NCBI RefSeq assembly: GCF_046630445.1 | Contig: NC_092335.1 | Location: 34,498,501 to 34,562,500 of the forward strand | Length of the DNA stretch: 64,000 bases | Source of the DNA: Rutidosis leptorrhynchoides | Lineage: Eukaryota > Streptophyta > Magnoliopsida > Asterales > Asteraceae | Direction of reading: 5' to 3' | Shown here: in pieces, positions 23,250 to 34,143 of the stretch | How the letters are laid out: each line of letters opens with the position of its first letter | Numbering within the stretch: position 1 is the stretch's first letter | Notes under the pieces: model-generated | Database searches by the model: none | The model's input: only the letters and a program-made list of their open reading frames with translations | Told to the model about the DNA's origin: nothing | Program-made: the position numbers and the translations under genes

Positions 23250-26200
23250 TACATGTTATTATATTCAAACTATAGATGCACATGCAGAATTATTAGCAGA
23301 ATTTCCAGAATTACAAGGAACAGGAGAATGTTCTTTAGGAGAAGGTAATGAACCAATTGATGAAGCTGAAATGTTAGCTACACTTATAGCTAACGGATAT
23401 GAACCAACAACAGAAGAAATCCAAATGCTAAAAGAAGAAGACAAATATCGATACAAATCATCGATAGAAGAACCTCCGAAATTAGAGTTAAAGCCACTTC
23501 CAAACCATTTGGAATACGCTTATTTACATGGTGAATCTGAATTACCTGTAATAATATCGTCTTCTCTTACTGAAAATGAGAAATCACAACTCATTTCTGT
23601 GTTGAAAGCTCATAAACCAGCCATTGCATGGAAGATTCATGATATTAAAGGAATAAGTCCTTCGTATTGCACACATAAAATCTTTATGGAAGAAGGTCAT
23701 AAAACGTATGTGCAACGCCAACGAAGACTAAATCCTAATATGCAAGATGTAGTTAAGAAAGAGATTATTAAACTGCTAGATGCAGGTTTGATATATCCAA
23801 TTTCTGATAGTCCATGGGTAAGCCCAGTTCAATGCGTGCCTAAGAAGGGTGGCATGACGGTCATTACAAATGAGAAAAATGAGCTTATTCCTACTAGGAC
23901 TGTAACAGGATGGCGTGTATGTATTGATTATAGAAAATTAAATGACGCCACTAGAAAAGATCACTTTCCCTTACCTTTTATTGATCAAATGTTGGAAAGA
24001 TTAGCCAGAAATAGTTACTATTATTTTCTAGATGGATTTTCCGGATATTTTCAAATTCCAATAGCACCCGAAGATCAAGAGAAAACCACTTTCACGTGCC
24101 CTTATGGTACTTTTGCTTACAAACGCATGCCATTTGGACTTTGCAACGCCCCTGCAACCTTTCAAAGGTGTATGATGGCGATTTTTCACGACATGATAGA
24201 AGAATGCATGGAAGTTTTTATGGATGACTTTTCAGTCTTCGGTGATACATTTGAATCATGTCTAGTTAATCTGGAACGAATGCTTCTTAGATGCGAACAA
24301 TCAAATCTAGTTCTTAATTGGGAGAAATGCCATTTCATGGTTAAAGAAGGCATCGTTCTTGGTCATAAAATTTCAAAAGAAGGAATTGAAGTGGATAGAG
24401 CTAAAGTAGATGTAATTTCTAAACTTCCACATCCCACCAATGTTAGAGGAGTTAGGAGTTTTCTAGGGCATGCCGGTTTTTACCGACGTTTCATAAAAGA
24501 TTTTTCTAAAATTGCCACTCCTATGAATAAACTCCTAGAAAAGGATGCGCCATTCATCTTTTCAGATGAGTGTATCAAATCTTTTAATATTCTTAAAGAG
24601 AAACTCACTAATGCGCCGATCATGATAACACCAAATTGGAATCTACCATTTGAACTAATGTGCGATGCAAGTGATTTTGCAATGGGAGCCGTTTTAGGAC
24701 AATGGATTGAAAAACGATTTCAACCTATATATTATGCTAGTAAGACATTACAAGGAGCACAAACAAACTATACAACTACTGAAAAAGAACTCCTTGTTAT
24801 TGTCTTTGCTTTTGACAAATTTCGATCATATCTCGTTCTAGCAAAAACGGTGGTCTATACCGACCATTCTGCTCTTAGATACCTATTTTCAAAACAAGAT
24901 GCTAAACCAAGATTAATCCGTTGGATCTTACTCTTACAAGAGTTTGATATTGAAATCCGAGATAAAAGAGGAGCAGAAAATCTCGCCGCTGATCATCTTT
25001 CTCGTCTTGAAAATCCCGAATTAGAAGTTCTAAATGAATCAGCCATACAAGACAACTTTCCTGATGAATATCTATTGAAGATAGATTATAAAGAAATTCC
25101 ATGGTTTGCAGACTATGCAAACTACTTAGTTTGTGGATTCCTTGAAAAAGGATTATCGTACCAAAGACGAAAGAAATTCTTCAGTGATATAAAACACTAT
25201 TTCTGGGAAGATCCACATCTGTTTAAAAGTTGTCCCGATGGAATAATACGCCGATGTGTATTCGGAGATGAAGCCAGTAAAATATTAAACCATTGTCACA
25301 CAGGACCAACAGGAGGGCATTATGGGCCTCAACTAACAGCAAGAAAAGTTTATGATGCTGGATTCTATTGGCCTACAATTTACAAAGACGCACACCTTCT
25401 TTGCAAATCCTGTGATGCTTGTCAAAGGGCCGGAAAAATAAGTCAACGTGATGAAATGCCACAAAATGTCATTCAAGTATGTGAAGTATTTGACATTTGG
25501 GGTATTGACTTTATGGGTCCATTTCCAAAATCTCATAATAATCTATATATACTCGTAGCCATTGATTATGTATCTAAATGGGCGGAAGCACAAGCTCTCC
25601 CAACTAACGATGCACGAGTTGTAGTCAACTTTTTAAAACGTCTTTTTGCAAGGTTTGGAACACCGAAAGCTTTAATAAGTGATCGGGGTACTCATTTCTG
25701 TAATAATCAACTTGAGAAAGTTCTTAAAAGATATGGAGTAACTCATAAAATCTCCACCGCATATCATCCACAAACAAGTGGACAAGTTGAAAATACCAAC
25801 CGAGCTTTAAAACGTATTCTAGAGAAAACCGTAGGATCAAATCCGAAGGAATGGTCCATTAAATTGGAGGATGCACTCTGGGCTTTTAGAACAGCCTACA
25901 AAACTCCAATTGGAACCACACCTTTTAGACTTGTTTATGGAAAAGCATGTCATCTTCCAATAGAAATTGAACACAAAGCATTTTGGGCTTTGAAGACATG
26001 TAATCTTGATTTACATGAAGCTGGACGTCTACGATTAAGTCAACTAAACGAATTAGAAGAATTAAGACATGAAGCATACGATAATTCGTTAATCTATAAA
26101 GAAAGAACGAAGAAATGGCATGATAAAAGAATCAGAAGTTCAAAAGAATTTAAGGAAGGAGACAGAGTTCTTCTTTTCAATTCACGATTCAAGCTATTTC

Positions 26201-26391
26201 CTGGAAAATTGAAATCAAGATGGTCTGGACCATTCATAGTCAAAAGAGTTTTCCCATACGGAACGATAGAATTAATAAATTCAAATGAGATTGAATTTAA
26301 AGTTAATGGTCACAGAGTTAAACATTACATACATGGTCCGATGGAAGTCGACAACGAAGTTAATCACAATTTCAACACCACAGCTAACTAA
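23224..26391 (+). CDS. Athila pol without protease (RT-RH-IN)
   Basis: A fully open ORF of 1055 residues. The first 80 residues resemble the linker that normally follows the protease, but no D-S/T/L-G-A site occurs anywhere in it or in gag. RT spans about residues 170-390, with FMDDFSVFG near 335. RNase H has [14 protein letters not shown] near 480. The integrase has the HHCC zinc region ([12 protein letters not shown], then CKSCDACQ) near 690-740, then the DDE core ([28 protein letters not shown]). The C-terminal domain is [14 protein letters not shown], RNase H and integrase motifs all look intact, but without protease the polyproteins would need help in trans. Confidence 0.9.
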   Translation: MQQPQSADDTCYYIQTIDAHAELLAEFPELQGTGECSLGEGNEPIDEAEMLATLIANGYEPTTEEIQMLKEEDKYRYKSSIEEPPKLELKPLPNHLEYAYLHGESELPVIISSSLTENEKSQLISVLKAHKPAIAWKIHDIKGISPSYCTHKIFMEEGHKTYVQRQRRLNPNMQDVVKKEIIKLLDAGLIYPISDSPWVSPVQCVPKKGGMTVITNEKNELIPTRTVTGWRVCIDYRKLNDATRKDHFPLPFIDQMLERLARNSYYYFLDGFSGYFQIPIAPEDQEKTTFTCPYGTFAYKRMPFGLCNAPATFQRCMMAIFHDMIEECMEVFMDDFSVFGDTFESCLVNLERMLLRCEQSNLVLNWEKCHFMVKEGIVLGHKISKEGIEVDRAKVDVISKLPHPTNVRGVRSFLGHAGFYRRFIKDFSKIATPMNKLLEKDAPFIFSDECIKSFNILKEKLTNAPIMITPNWNLPFELMCDASDFAMGAVLGQWIEKRFQPIYYASKTLQGAQTNYTTTEKELLVIVFAFDKFRSYLVLAKTVVYTDHSALRYLFSKQDAKPRLIRWILLLQEFDIEIRDKRGAENLAADHLSRLENPELEVLNESAIQDNFPDEYLLKIDYKEIPWFADYANYLVCGFLEKGLSYQRRKKFFSDIKHYFWEDPHLFKSCPDGIIRRCVFGDEASKILNHCHTGPTGGHYGPQLTARKVYDAGFYWPTIYKDAHLLCKSCDACQRAGKISQRDEMPQNVIQVCEVFDIWGIDFMGPFPKSHNNLYILVAIDYVSKWAEAQALPTNDARVVVNFLKRLFARFGTPKALISDRGTHFCNNQLEKVLKRYGVTHKISTAYHPQTSGQVENTNRALKRILEKTVGSNPKEWSIKLEDALWAFRTAYKTPIGTTPFRLVYGKACHLPIEIEHKAFWALKTCNLDLHEAGRLRLSQLNELEELRHEAYDNSLIYKERTKKWHDKRIRSSKEFKEGDRVLLFNSRFKLFPGKLKSRWSGPFIVKRVFPYGTIELINSNEIEFKVNGHRVKHYIHGPMEVDNEVNHNFNTTAN

Positions 26392-26555
26392 GTGTGGGGA
26401 GAATCAAGTCTTTAAAGGATAATATGTATTTCTGTTAGAGTTAGATTGTCTGTTTTCGTGTAGTTCTCGAAAATGGAACCCGAATGGTCTTTCCCTAGCA
26501 GACCCTAAAGAACTAGTCTTCTCCCCCCATTCTGAATTTTTATTTTTTTTAGGAA

Positions 26556-26972
26556 ATGAAGACTGCCTGTGAACTAAACCATGGTCTAATGCTACACGCT
26601 TTGATCACTAAACGTAATAATGACATACTACCGAGTGAATTAGTATCAGTAATCAGAGAAAGAATGGACGGAGTTAGAAAAGAATCCAGATGCGAAGATA
26701 ATAAATTACAATTTGGTAAAGGAAAATCAAAATCCGCAGCGAAAAGAAGAGCACGACACCTAGAACGATGTCACAAATGCAGAAAATGGTCACATGGAGG
26801 TAAATGTTCAAATAATCAAACCTATTCAAATACCGAATTTGTTACTTTATGCAGAGACGGACCGTTCATATGTTTAGAAGAAAAGACACTGAATGCTCGA
26901 GGTTACGCCTATGTAGCTATGGAAAACCAATTAAACCGACTATCTTATGAATGGGATAGATCATATAACTAA
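26556..26972 (+). CDS. Small CCHC ORF after Athila pol
   Basis: An uninterrupted 138-residue ORF, 164 bp after pol, in the position where some Athila elements have an envelope-like ORF. It has a basic stretch (KGKSKSAAKRRARH at about residues 53-66) followed directly by CHKCRKWSHGGKC, a zinc-knuckle-like C-X2-C-X4-H-X3-C. No signal peptide or transmembrane helix is visible, so it does not look like an envelope. A basic patch plus knuckle suggests nucleic-acid binding. I do not recognise the family. Confidence 0.6.
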   Translation: MKTACELNHGLMLHALITKRNNDILPSELVSVIRERMDGVRKESRCEDNKLQFGKGKSKSAAKRRARHLERCHKCRKWSHGGKCSNNQTYSNTEFVTLCRDGPFICLEEKTLNARGYAYVAMENQLNRLSYEWDRSYN

Positions 26973-29955
26973 GAAATCTATTTCACAGGTATGTTTGTAC
27001 AGTTTTTATTTTTATTTTTAACCTTTTGATAATAAACGCTAATTTGTTCGCTATAAAGTATTAAATTGGTATTAAATAAAATTAGGTTTGGCGACCGAAA
27101 TTATTGATATCATTCAAAAATTTATTACATCACTGCAAAATTTAACGTTTATTCTTAAGGTATAAATATCTTTAATCAATCAACCCAAAATATTTCAAAA
27201 ATTCGTCATGAGTTAAATTAGGTCTTGGAACTGAAATTACTTTACCGAAAAGAGGGGCGCATATTTTTGATAATATTTGATTGATTAAAGTGGGATAAAA
27301 AGCCAAAAAGATTTTTAATTTTATTTTTACCATATTTTTAAAATTAATATATAAATCTTAAATTAATATTGTAAACTTTGTAAAAACAATATATTTAAAA
27401 TTGTAAATATTTGAAAAATTAATATAAGTTAGGTGTGAATTTATAATATGAATTTTTAAATTAAGTTTGGTGTGAATTTTTAATTTTTAAAATATGAATT
27501 TTTTAATTTTATGCATTTCAAATTTTAAGTTTGGTGTGAATTTTTAATATTAATTTAGAATTTTATATTTAAATTGTGTGAATTTAAAAACAAAAATTTA
27601 CTTTATCTCATTAAGTTAAAAATATGATTTTTAAAATTCGTCGTAAGTTGAAGACTAGGTCATTAAACCGAAATTGCTTTACCCGAGGGAGGGACGAGAA
27701 CTTTTATTATCATTATTTTTAATCTTATTGATTTAAAGTATGCCAAAAAAATTAAAAAAAATCCAAAAATCTAAGCTTTTAAAACAATTGCTTGAAAATG
27801 ACAAATTTTAAAATTTTGTCGAGGGACGGACTAGGGCATCGTTCCGAAACGCCCTCATTCTTAAAAGAAACAAAATTTTAAAATTAATTAATATTTGTTT
27901 TATAAGTTAAAGGTTTTATAAATAAAAAAAAATAGTATGTATATATTTGTTTGTAGTTTATCTTACAAGACAGGGTAAAACAACGCGTTTTCAAAGACTG
28001 GCATTAAGTTCAGCAAAAGCAAGTAATTTTGACGACAAGATGCAAAATATGTGTGAAATAACAAACAAGACGGAATAAACAAATGACGTGCACCATTTAT
28101 CATTCAACAAACAAACAACAATATGTTTGAAACTTTGGTAAAATTTAATCACTTTTCTACGCTTATCACCCTCAATAATTTAAATTGTTACTGATTTCTT
28201 GCAAATGAGGGCATTGCAAGATCTTAAGTGTGGGAAGGGGTTAAATTCTTTCGGATTTTAAATTTTTTTTTACTTTATACACTTGGTTACCATTAAAAAT
28301 ACTAGTAAAGCAGTAGTTGTATTAGAATCTAGTGCTCTCTGATAATAAAGAACAGCCCTAGTCTTATATACTGACTACCCAATTCTAGTAAAAATTTTCA
28401 AAATTTTCAATTAAATGAACTCAAAATCATGTTTATACATATTTATGAACGATAAAACTAGGTTTTAACACCGAAATTATTGTTACCTTGGAAAGGACAT
28501 AAATTGAGAAACAAACCAAAATGTTAAAATTCATTTAAAATGTAATAGAGGACGATAAAAAGGAAAATAAAAGCCAAGTGTGGGAAAATTTACCAAGTTA
28601 TCTTAAACATATGTCACATCTATCTGTAACAAATAACTGAAAATACTTTTGCTTTGGACTAAACTAAACTGTTTTACCCGATGAAAGAAAAGAAGAGATG
28701 GATCTACACGATGAATCAATTCCATCATTAAAAGGAAGTAAAGTCTTCCGAAAAAGACACGCGCTTCTTGATTTAGGTCATGAAGTTGTCGTCCAGATCA
28801 GCTGTAGGTTGACGAAAAATCTAGAAAAGTCATCACTAAAATCGGCTGGAAATCCACGGACCTCAGCATCAAACAGGGTCGCCAAGTGGTCAGATTTATC
28901 CTAACCATGAGAAGGATTTATCTCATACAATGGGGGGGCACCGTGCAAATTAGCTGGATAAGACTAATGAATCAGATCCCCAGAAAAGGATAATCTCCTT
29001 AAAGATTAAAAATCAGCTTTTAAGACTGATATTACTCAATCCTTGAGATTGACCTTAAAGATTGAGAATTCAAACTCATGGAATTCGATGATATCTAAAC
29101 TCGAGCTTGAACGAGAAAATATTTTGATCAAAAATTACAAACCGATTTGTTTTCTGAAAAACCATTTTCAATGCGTTCATTACCATTGAACGTAAAATCC
29201 TAGGAATTCACCTGGAATTCATTAGGTCACCTGAACCAAATCGGGTGTCAACCGTAAGAACGGTGGTTGCATAGCATGGTCGGAGACAGGACCTTGTGCC
29301 AGACCGAAAAATCATAGGATGATCTTTACTATTGCTCCTACCAAGGATAGTTCTAGCATCCGACACGTTAAAAGACCATAATCATCTGCATGTCACGGGA
29401 CATTGCCTTAACAGTTTCTTGTTCATCGCTTTCCTTTACAACCGGACGGTAGTTTACCGAAAGGTAATATACGGAACAAGTAAACTGGATGTGTGCTTTC
29501 CGATACCGGGATAGCAGTGGATTACACGAGCCTAAAAGTTTTAGCCAAAATAATGATCCTCAAATATATTTTGCAACACCAATGATGGATCAAATCATAA
29601 AACTTGTCTAGGGTAAAATCTAGCTTGAATTTTCAAAAGATCAAATGTTTTCATAAAGATCCAATTTCCTAAAGGATCTAAATTTTTATAGTCATGTGGG
29701 ACTGTAAACGCCTTTCAAATGTGCACTTTGCTTTGGAAACCGAAAGTAAATCGGCTATTTGATTGAAAGTGTCGTTGACCTAAACCCGAGGCAACTATAA
29801 AAGACACACCCACCTTTAACCACATCGTTACTACCATTGTTTATACCGCCGTATTGAAGTCACTGATGTACAAAGTGTGAAGAATAAAGAAGTGATTCAA
29901 GTGTTTTTCAAGACTATATTGCTTGAGGACAAGCAACGCTCAAGTGTAGGGATAT
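26973..29955 (+). other. Athila 3' internal non-coding region
   Basis: About 3 kb, strongly AT-rich. AAGTGTGGGAA-like words at 28227 and 28575 match the AAGTGTGGGGAG just after pol (26390-26401). A degenerate repeat of TTTGGTGTGAATTTTTAA lies at about 27430-27560. Short ORFs at 28698-28904 and 29332-29514 have no recognisable features. The 3' end, CTCAAGTGTAGGGATAT (29939-29955), is the candidate polypurine site before the 3' LTR. Confidence 0.7.
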
Positions 29956-31780
29956 TGATAAGGCTAAAAAGGAACATATATTTCATAGCATTATTCCCCA
30001 AGAAATACAAGATTTTAGTTGCAATTGTTCCATTTTCAAGTAATATTCGTTTATATTAAATAAGTGCGAAGACAAAAGGCGAAAACGACGAATTGAAGAC
30101 ACAAAGGTCCAAAAAGCTCAAAAGTACAAGATACAATCAAAAAGGTTCAAATTATTGATGAGGAACGTCTAAAAATGACAAGAGTACAAGTTACAAAACG
30201 CAAAGTACACGATATAAAATTGTACGAAAGGACGTTCGAAAATCCGAAACCGGGACATGAGTCAACTCTCAACGCTCGACGCAACGGTGTAAAAATTACG
30301 AGTCAACTATGCACAAGAATAAAATATAATATTTAAATAATTCATAATAAGAATAATATTAAATAATAAAAAGTTGTTAATTGAGCATAGTTCAGGGGTC
30401 GTAAGCGAAAATTCAATTTAACATTTTGCCTATAAAAGGCGACGTATTACGATCAATTTGGGATAACTTTTTTTTCGATCATTTTTTTCTATCTTTTTCT
30501 TATTTTTCTATCTATCAATATCAATATCTATAATTTATATCTATAATTCTCTATCATAATGTTAATGTAATCAGATATAACAATAATCTTAATTTTAATT
30601 TTAAATTATGATAATAATAAGATTTATGATAGAGATCGTTTGAGTGTGTAAGTCGAAATTCTGTCCGTGTAACGCTACGCTATTTTTAATCATTGTAAGT
30701 TATGTTCAACCTTTTTACATTAATGTCTCGTAGCTAAGTTATTATTATGCTTATTTAAAACGAAGTAATCATGATGTTGGGCTAATTACTAAAATTGGGT
30801 AATTGGGCTTTGTACCATAATTAAGGTTTGGGCAAAAGACCGACACTTGTGGAAATTGGACTATTGACTATTAATAGATGGGGGGTATTGTCTAATTGAG
30901 TGACAACTCATTGGAGTCTGTCGAACCTATCTTCAAATTAATTATCCTAATAATTAATAATGATTATGGTTGTCCTATTTAGTGACGTTCATATGGAATC
31001 TATTATAATCATTTAATTAATTATTCGGGTTGGGTAATTGATTATTCAAACTGATCAAGTGGGTAAATTAATATTCATATCTAATCAAAACAGGGGTAGA
31101 TTACATACAGTGATAACTGGTGTAATTGTTGACAGAAGTGATAACTGCGTCACAGTTTAAATCCTTAATTAGTTGGAATATTTGACTTCGGGTATAAGGG
31201 TAATTTGATGAGGACACTCGCACTTTATATTTATGACCGATGGACTATTATGGATAAAAACCAGATAGGTATCAAATAAACCATGACAAAGGACAATTAA
31301 CCCGAGTAACAATTAATTAAAATCAAAACGTCAAACATCATGATTACGGAAGTTTAAATAAGCATAATCCTTTTATTTCATATTCTATCGCAATTTTATT
31401 TATTGTTATTTTATTTATCGTCATTTATTTATTTTACGCACTTTAATTATTGTCATTTATCTTTACGCTTAAAAATATAATATCGACAAACCGGTCATTA
31501 AACGGTAAAAACCCCCCTTTTATAATAATATTACTACTTATATATATATATATATTTATATAAATATAGTTTTATAAAAATATAGTACGTAATCACTAGC
31601 TCCCTGTGGAACGAACCGGACTTACTAAAAACTACACTACTCTACGATTAGGTACACTGCCTATAGTGTTGTAGCAAGGTTTAGGTATATCCCATCCGTA
31701 AATTAATAAAACTTGTGTCATATTTTGTAGTATTTCCTAGTAAAAATCATACTATTTCGTACCCTCACGCTACATCATCA
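29956..31780 (+). repeat. 3' LTR of the Athila element
   Basis: 1825 bp. The end is set at 31780 because this gives identical flanking GTATC on both sides. It has 5 substitutions against the 5' LTR in the first 1770 bp, but 11 in the last 55 bp (31726-31780). Confidence 0.95.
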
Positions 31781-31785
31781 GTATC

Positions 31786-33392
31786 CCCTATCATGACGTA
31801 TAATCTAGAAACACATGAAGTAGAATATCCCCAAGAAAATTCCAAATTGCTGCACCATTGAGTCTCACGACTAATTGGGATATTCAAGCGATCAATAAGC
31901 GTTGAAAATGTTCTGATTGACTGTGCATACCGACTTCTATCAAACTTTAATTCTTGAATCGTACCTAAACTCCAAAATAGTAAGTTTATCTCAATGAGAG
32001 TGTCTTTCCTGTGAACGGGTTGAAAAGTGTGGTTCTATATTACAGACAGTCCATGAATGAATGATTTAAGTTAATTGTTACACAAATGAAGAAAAGAGAT
32101 CTTCATCGCAAGGAAGTCAATTCGAGAACTAAATCAAAGTCAAGACTGCAATGTGTTGTTAAAAAAAAAATTATGGCACATTGCATATCAAGTTATTATA
32201 TCATGAAAACAGAAGTGAAATCATGGAAGACGAAAATATCAAGGTCAAGATAATGATGAAATCGAGAAGAGAATCTTTGTAAGAATACTAATGAGTGTGA
32301 AGATTACCAAGAAGAACTTAAATCATTCATACTTCAACAAAACCATTCTATTAGACTTATTATCATTGTCTGTGATATGGGACTGTGCCCATTAAGGCCT
32401 AGATAGCGAAAGATATTTTCAGAGGGATATTCTGAATACTCACTTATTAAGAAAGCTACGTCTTTCATTCCGTTTCCTCCAATAACTTTAATAATAAAGA
32501 AGGAATGAGATTGATAGCAGTTGGTTACATAAAAGATTGCACGATTGACAGAATATTAAATATACTATAAGATCCATCAGAATCATATGAATTGAAAAGT
32601 ATACGTTACGATAGAAGCTAATGGCTGACAGGGATATTCCAAAATTACTATGAGAACCTTCCTGTTCAATTAGACCTAACGTATGTGTTTGTGGTAACGG
32701 AAAGCGTCAATAGACTTGTGCTCAATTGACTACCTGAAAAATCGTGCGATCTCACATTGATGACCGAGTCTGTGATTGAATCTAACATAGCAATATGTTA
32801 AAGTAATTAATTAACTTGATCATCAAAATGTCTAAGAGAAAAGTCTGTAAAAGGTTAATGAAGATAGATACCATGTTAAGATCAATTTCTCTGGTATTAT
32901 TTGCTTTTACTTGTGAAATTTTGTGTACATATTGTTGTCTGAATGTTGATTGAACATGTATACATTTTGATAATTTAGCTTCCTTAGGTTTATGACTTAC
33001 AGAAACTGCTTCCTGTAAATAACATGTTTTATGCCATACAATCTTAGATATTTCTTAACCTTGATCATTGACTTTCTGACATGAATTGTCCTTCATTTGC
33101 ATTTTTATTGTGATAAGTTTTAAAATCATAAAAACTACAAAAAGATTTTTCAGTGTGTTGATATTTATTTTGAAAAATACAAAAACATTTTATTTGTTTG
33201 CTTATATGAATATGTGTATATTTCCTTGAAGTTACAAATTGTGTCTCGACGTCAAAAAGAAACGAACTACACATCTTAAATCATAAACTTGTTAAAGTCT
33301 TCAAAACAAAAATATTTTGCGTGTAAAATCAGCCAGTGGATGTGAATAGAGGGAATTATCGGGGTTTCTAAATCGAAAAATAATTTTTTAAT
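31786..33392 (+). other. Sirevirus non-coding region between pol and the envelope-like ORF
   Basis: 1.6 kb with no ORF that I can support. It ends at a second polypurine tract, AAGGGGGAGA (33393-33402). Confidence 0.65.
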
Positions 33393-33403
33393 AAGGGGGA
33401 GAC

Positions 33404-33590
33404 AGTCGACCGATTTGGACTATAAGTCGGTCGACATTAAACAAAAATCGACCGACTTCCTGGATTGTTACATATTTCGGACGTTTGTCACATATGTCGG
33501 TCGTTTGTCACGTATGTCGGCCGATTGTCACATATGTCGGCCGACATAATCACATAGTCGACCGATTGTCGAGCTGGGTATAAAAAGGCC
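33404..33590 (+). promoter_or_regulatory. Internal promoter-like block with TCGACCGA cluster B and a TATA box
   Basis: Four exact TCGACCGA or TCGGTCGA copies plus variants (GTCGGCCGA) are followed by GAGCTGGGTATAAAAAGGCC, with the TATA box at 33579-33587. The 3' LTR has the same order: TCGACCGA copies, GATCTGGGATATTTAAGCC, TATA near 37229. Similar spacing and the shared CTGGG-TATA-GCC string suggest that the block was copied from, or shares ancestry with, the LTR promoter. Promoter activity is inferred. Confidence 0.55.
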
Positions 33591-33726
33591 TTAGACGGCC
33601 GAAGTTCTTTATTTCGTGCGATTGTGTTGTTTTACCAAAAAATTCAAACTTTGCAAGGAGGAGTTTTTGATCGTGTTTTTCTTATACATCTTTGAATTGT
33701 GATTCCAGCGCCGTTAACCAATCAAG

Positions 33727-34138
33727 GTAATTCTTTTTAAATCGAAAGTTATTGAAGTTTTCTTGTTTATTTTTCATTTTCGATTAAATTTTTGCAAATT
33801 AAGATCTGTTAGAGTTAATTGGTGACTAGATCATGTATATCGGCTTTCTCTGGACCTTTATTAGTCATTGATTGAAACAAAACACCATAAAATCAATGGA
33901 TTTGAGTTTGGATCTGTGTTTTTGCTCCGTTAAACAATCGACCGATTGACTTCCTAAATCGACCGATTTACCATATGCCGGGCGACTTTATAAATCGATC
34001 GATTTATATATATGTCGGTCGATTGTCCTTGAAAATCGAACGACTTATATAGTATGTCGACCGACTGTTGTTTTTTGTATGTTTTTATGTTTTTCGATTT
34101 AACGCTTTTCGATTATTGTATATATGTTTGTATAGCAG
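33727..34138 (+). other. Putative intron in the leader of the envelope-like ORF, with TCGACCGA cluster C
   Basis: A donor-like CAAG|GTAATT at 33727 and an acceptor TGTATAGCAG ending at 34138 bracket a 412-bp T-rich stretch, and the ORF starts six bases later. The stretch contains motif cluster C (33936-34069, about four exact copies). The boundaries are predicted from consensus only. Confidence 0.45.
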
Positions 34139-34143
34139 AATTA

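Larger units (their letters stand above)
19199..31780 (+). mobile_element. Ty3/gypsy Athila element, complete, inserted in the Sirevirus
   Basis: The LTRs are 1827 bp (19199-21025) and 1825 bp (29956-31780), starting TGATAAGG and ending CATCA. They are flanked by perfect 5-bp target duplications GTATC. The primer site is of the tRNA-Asp type usual in Athila. Gag and pol are open. Pol has the Athila hallmarks ([39 protein letters not shown]). No aspartic protease motif was found. After pol come a small CCHC ORF and 3 kb of AT-rich non-coding sequence. Apart from the last 55 bp, the LTRs differ at only about 5 positions plus one TA-repeat length change, so the insertion is young. Confidence 0.95.
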
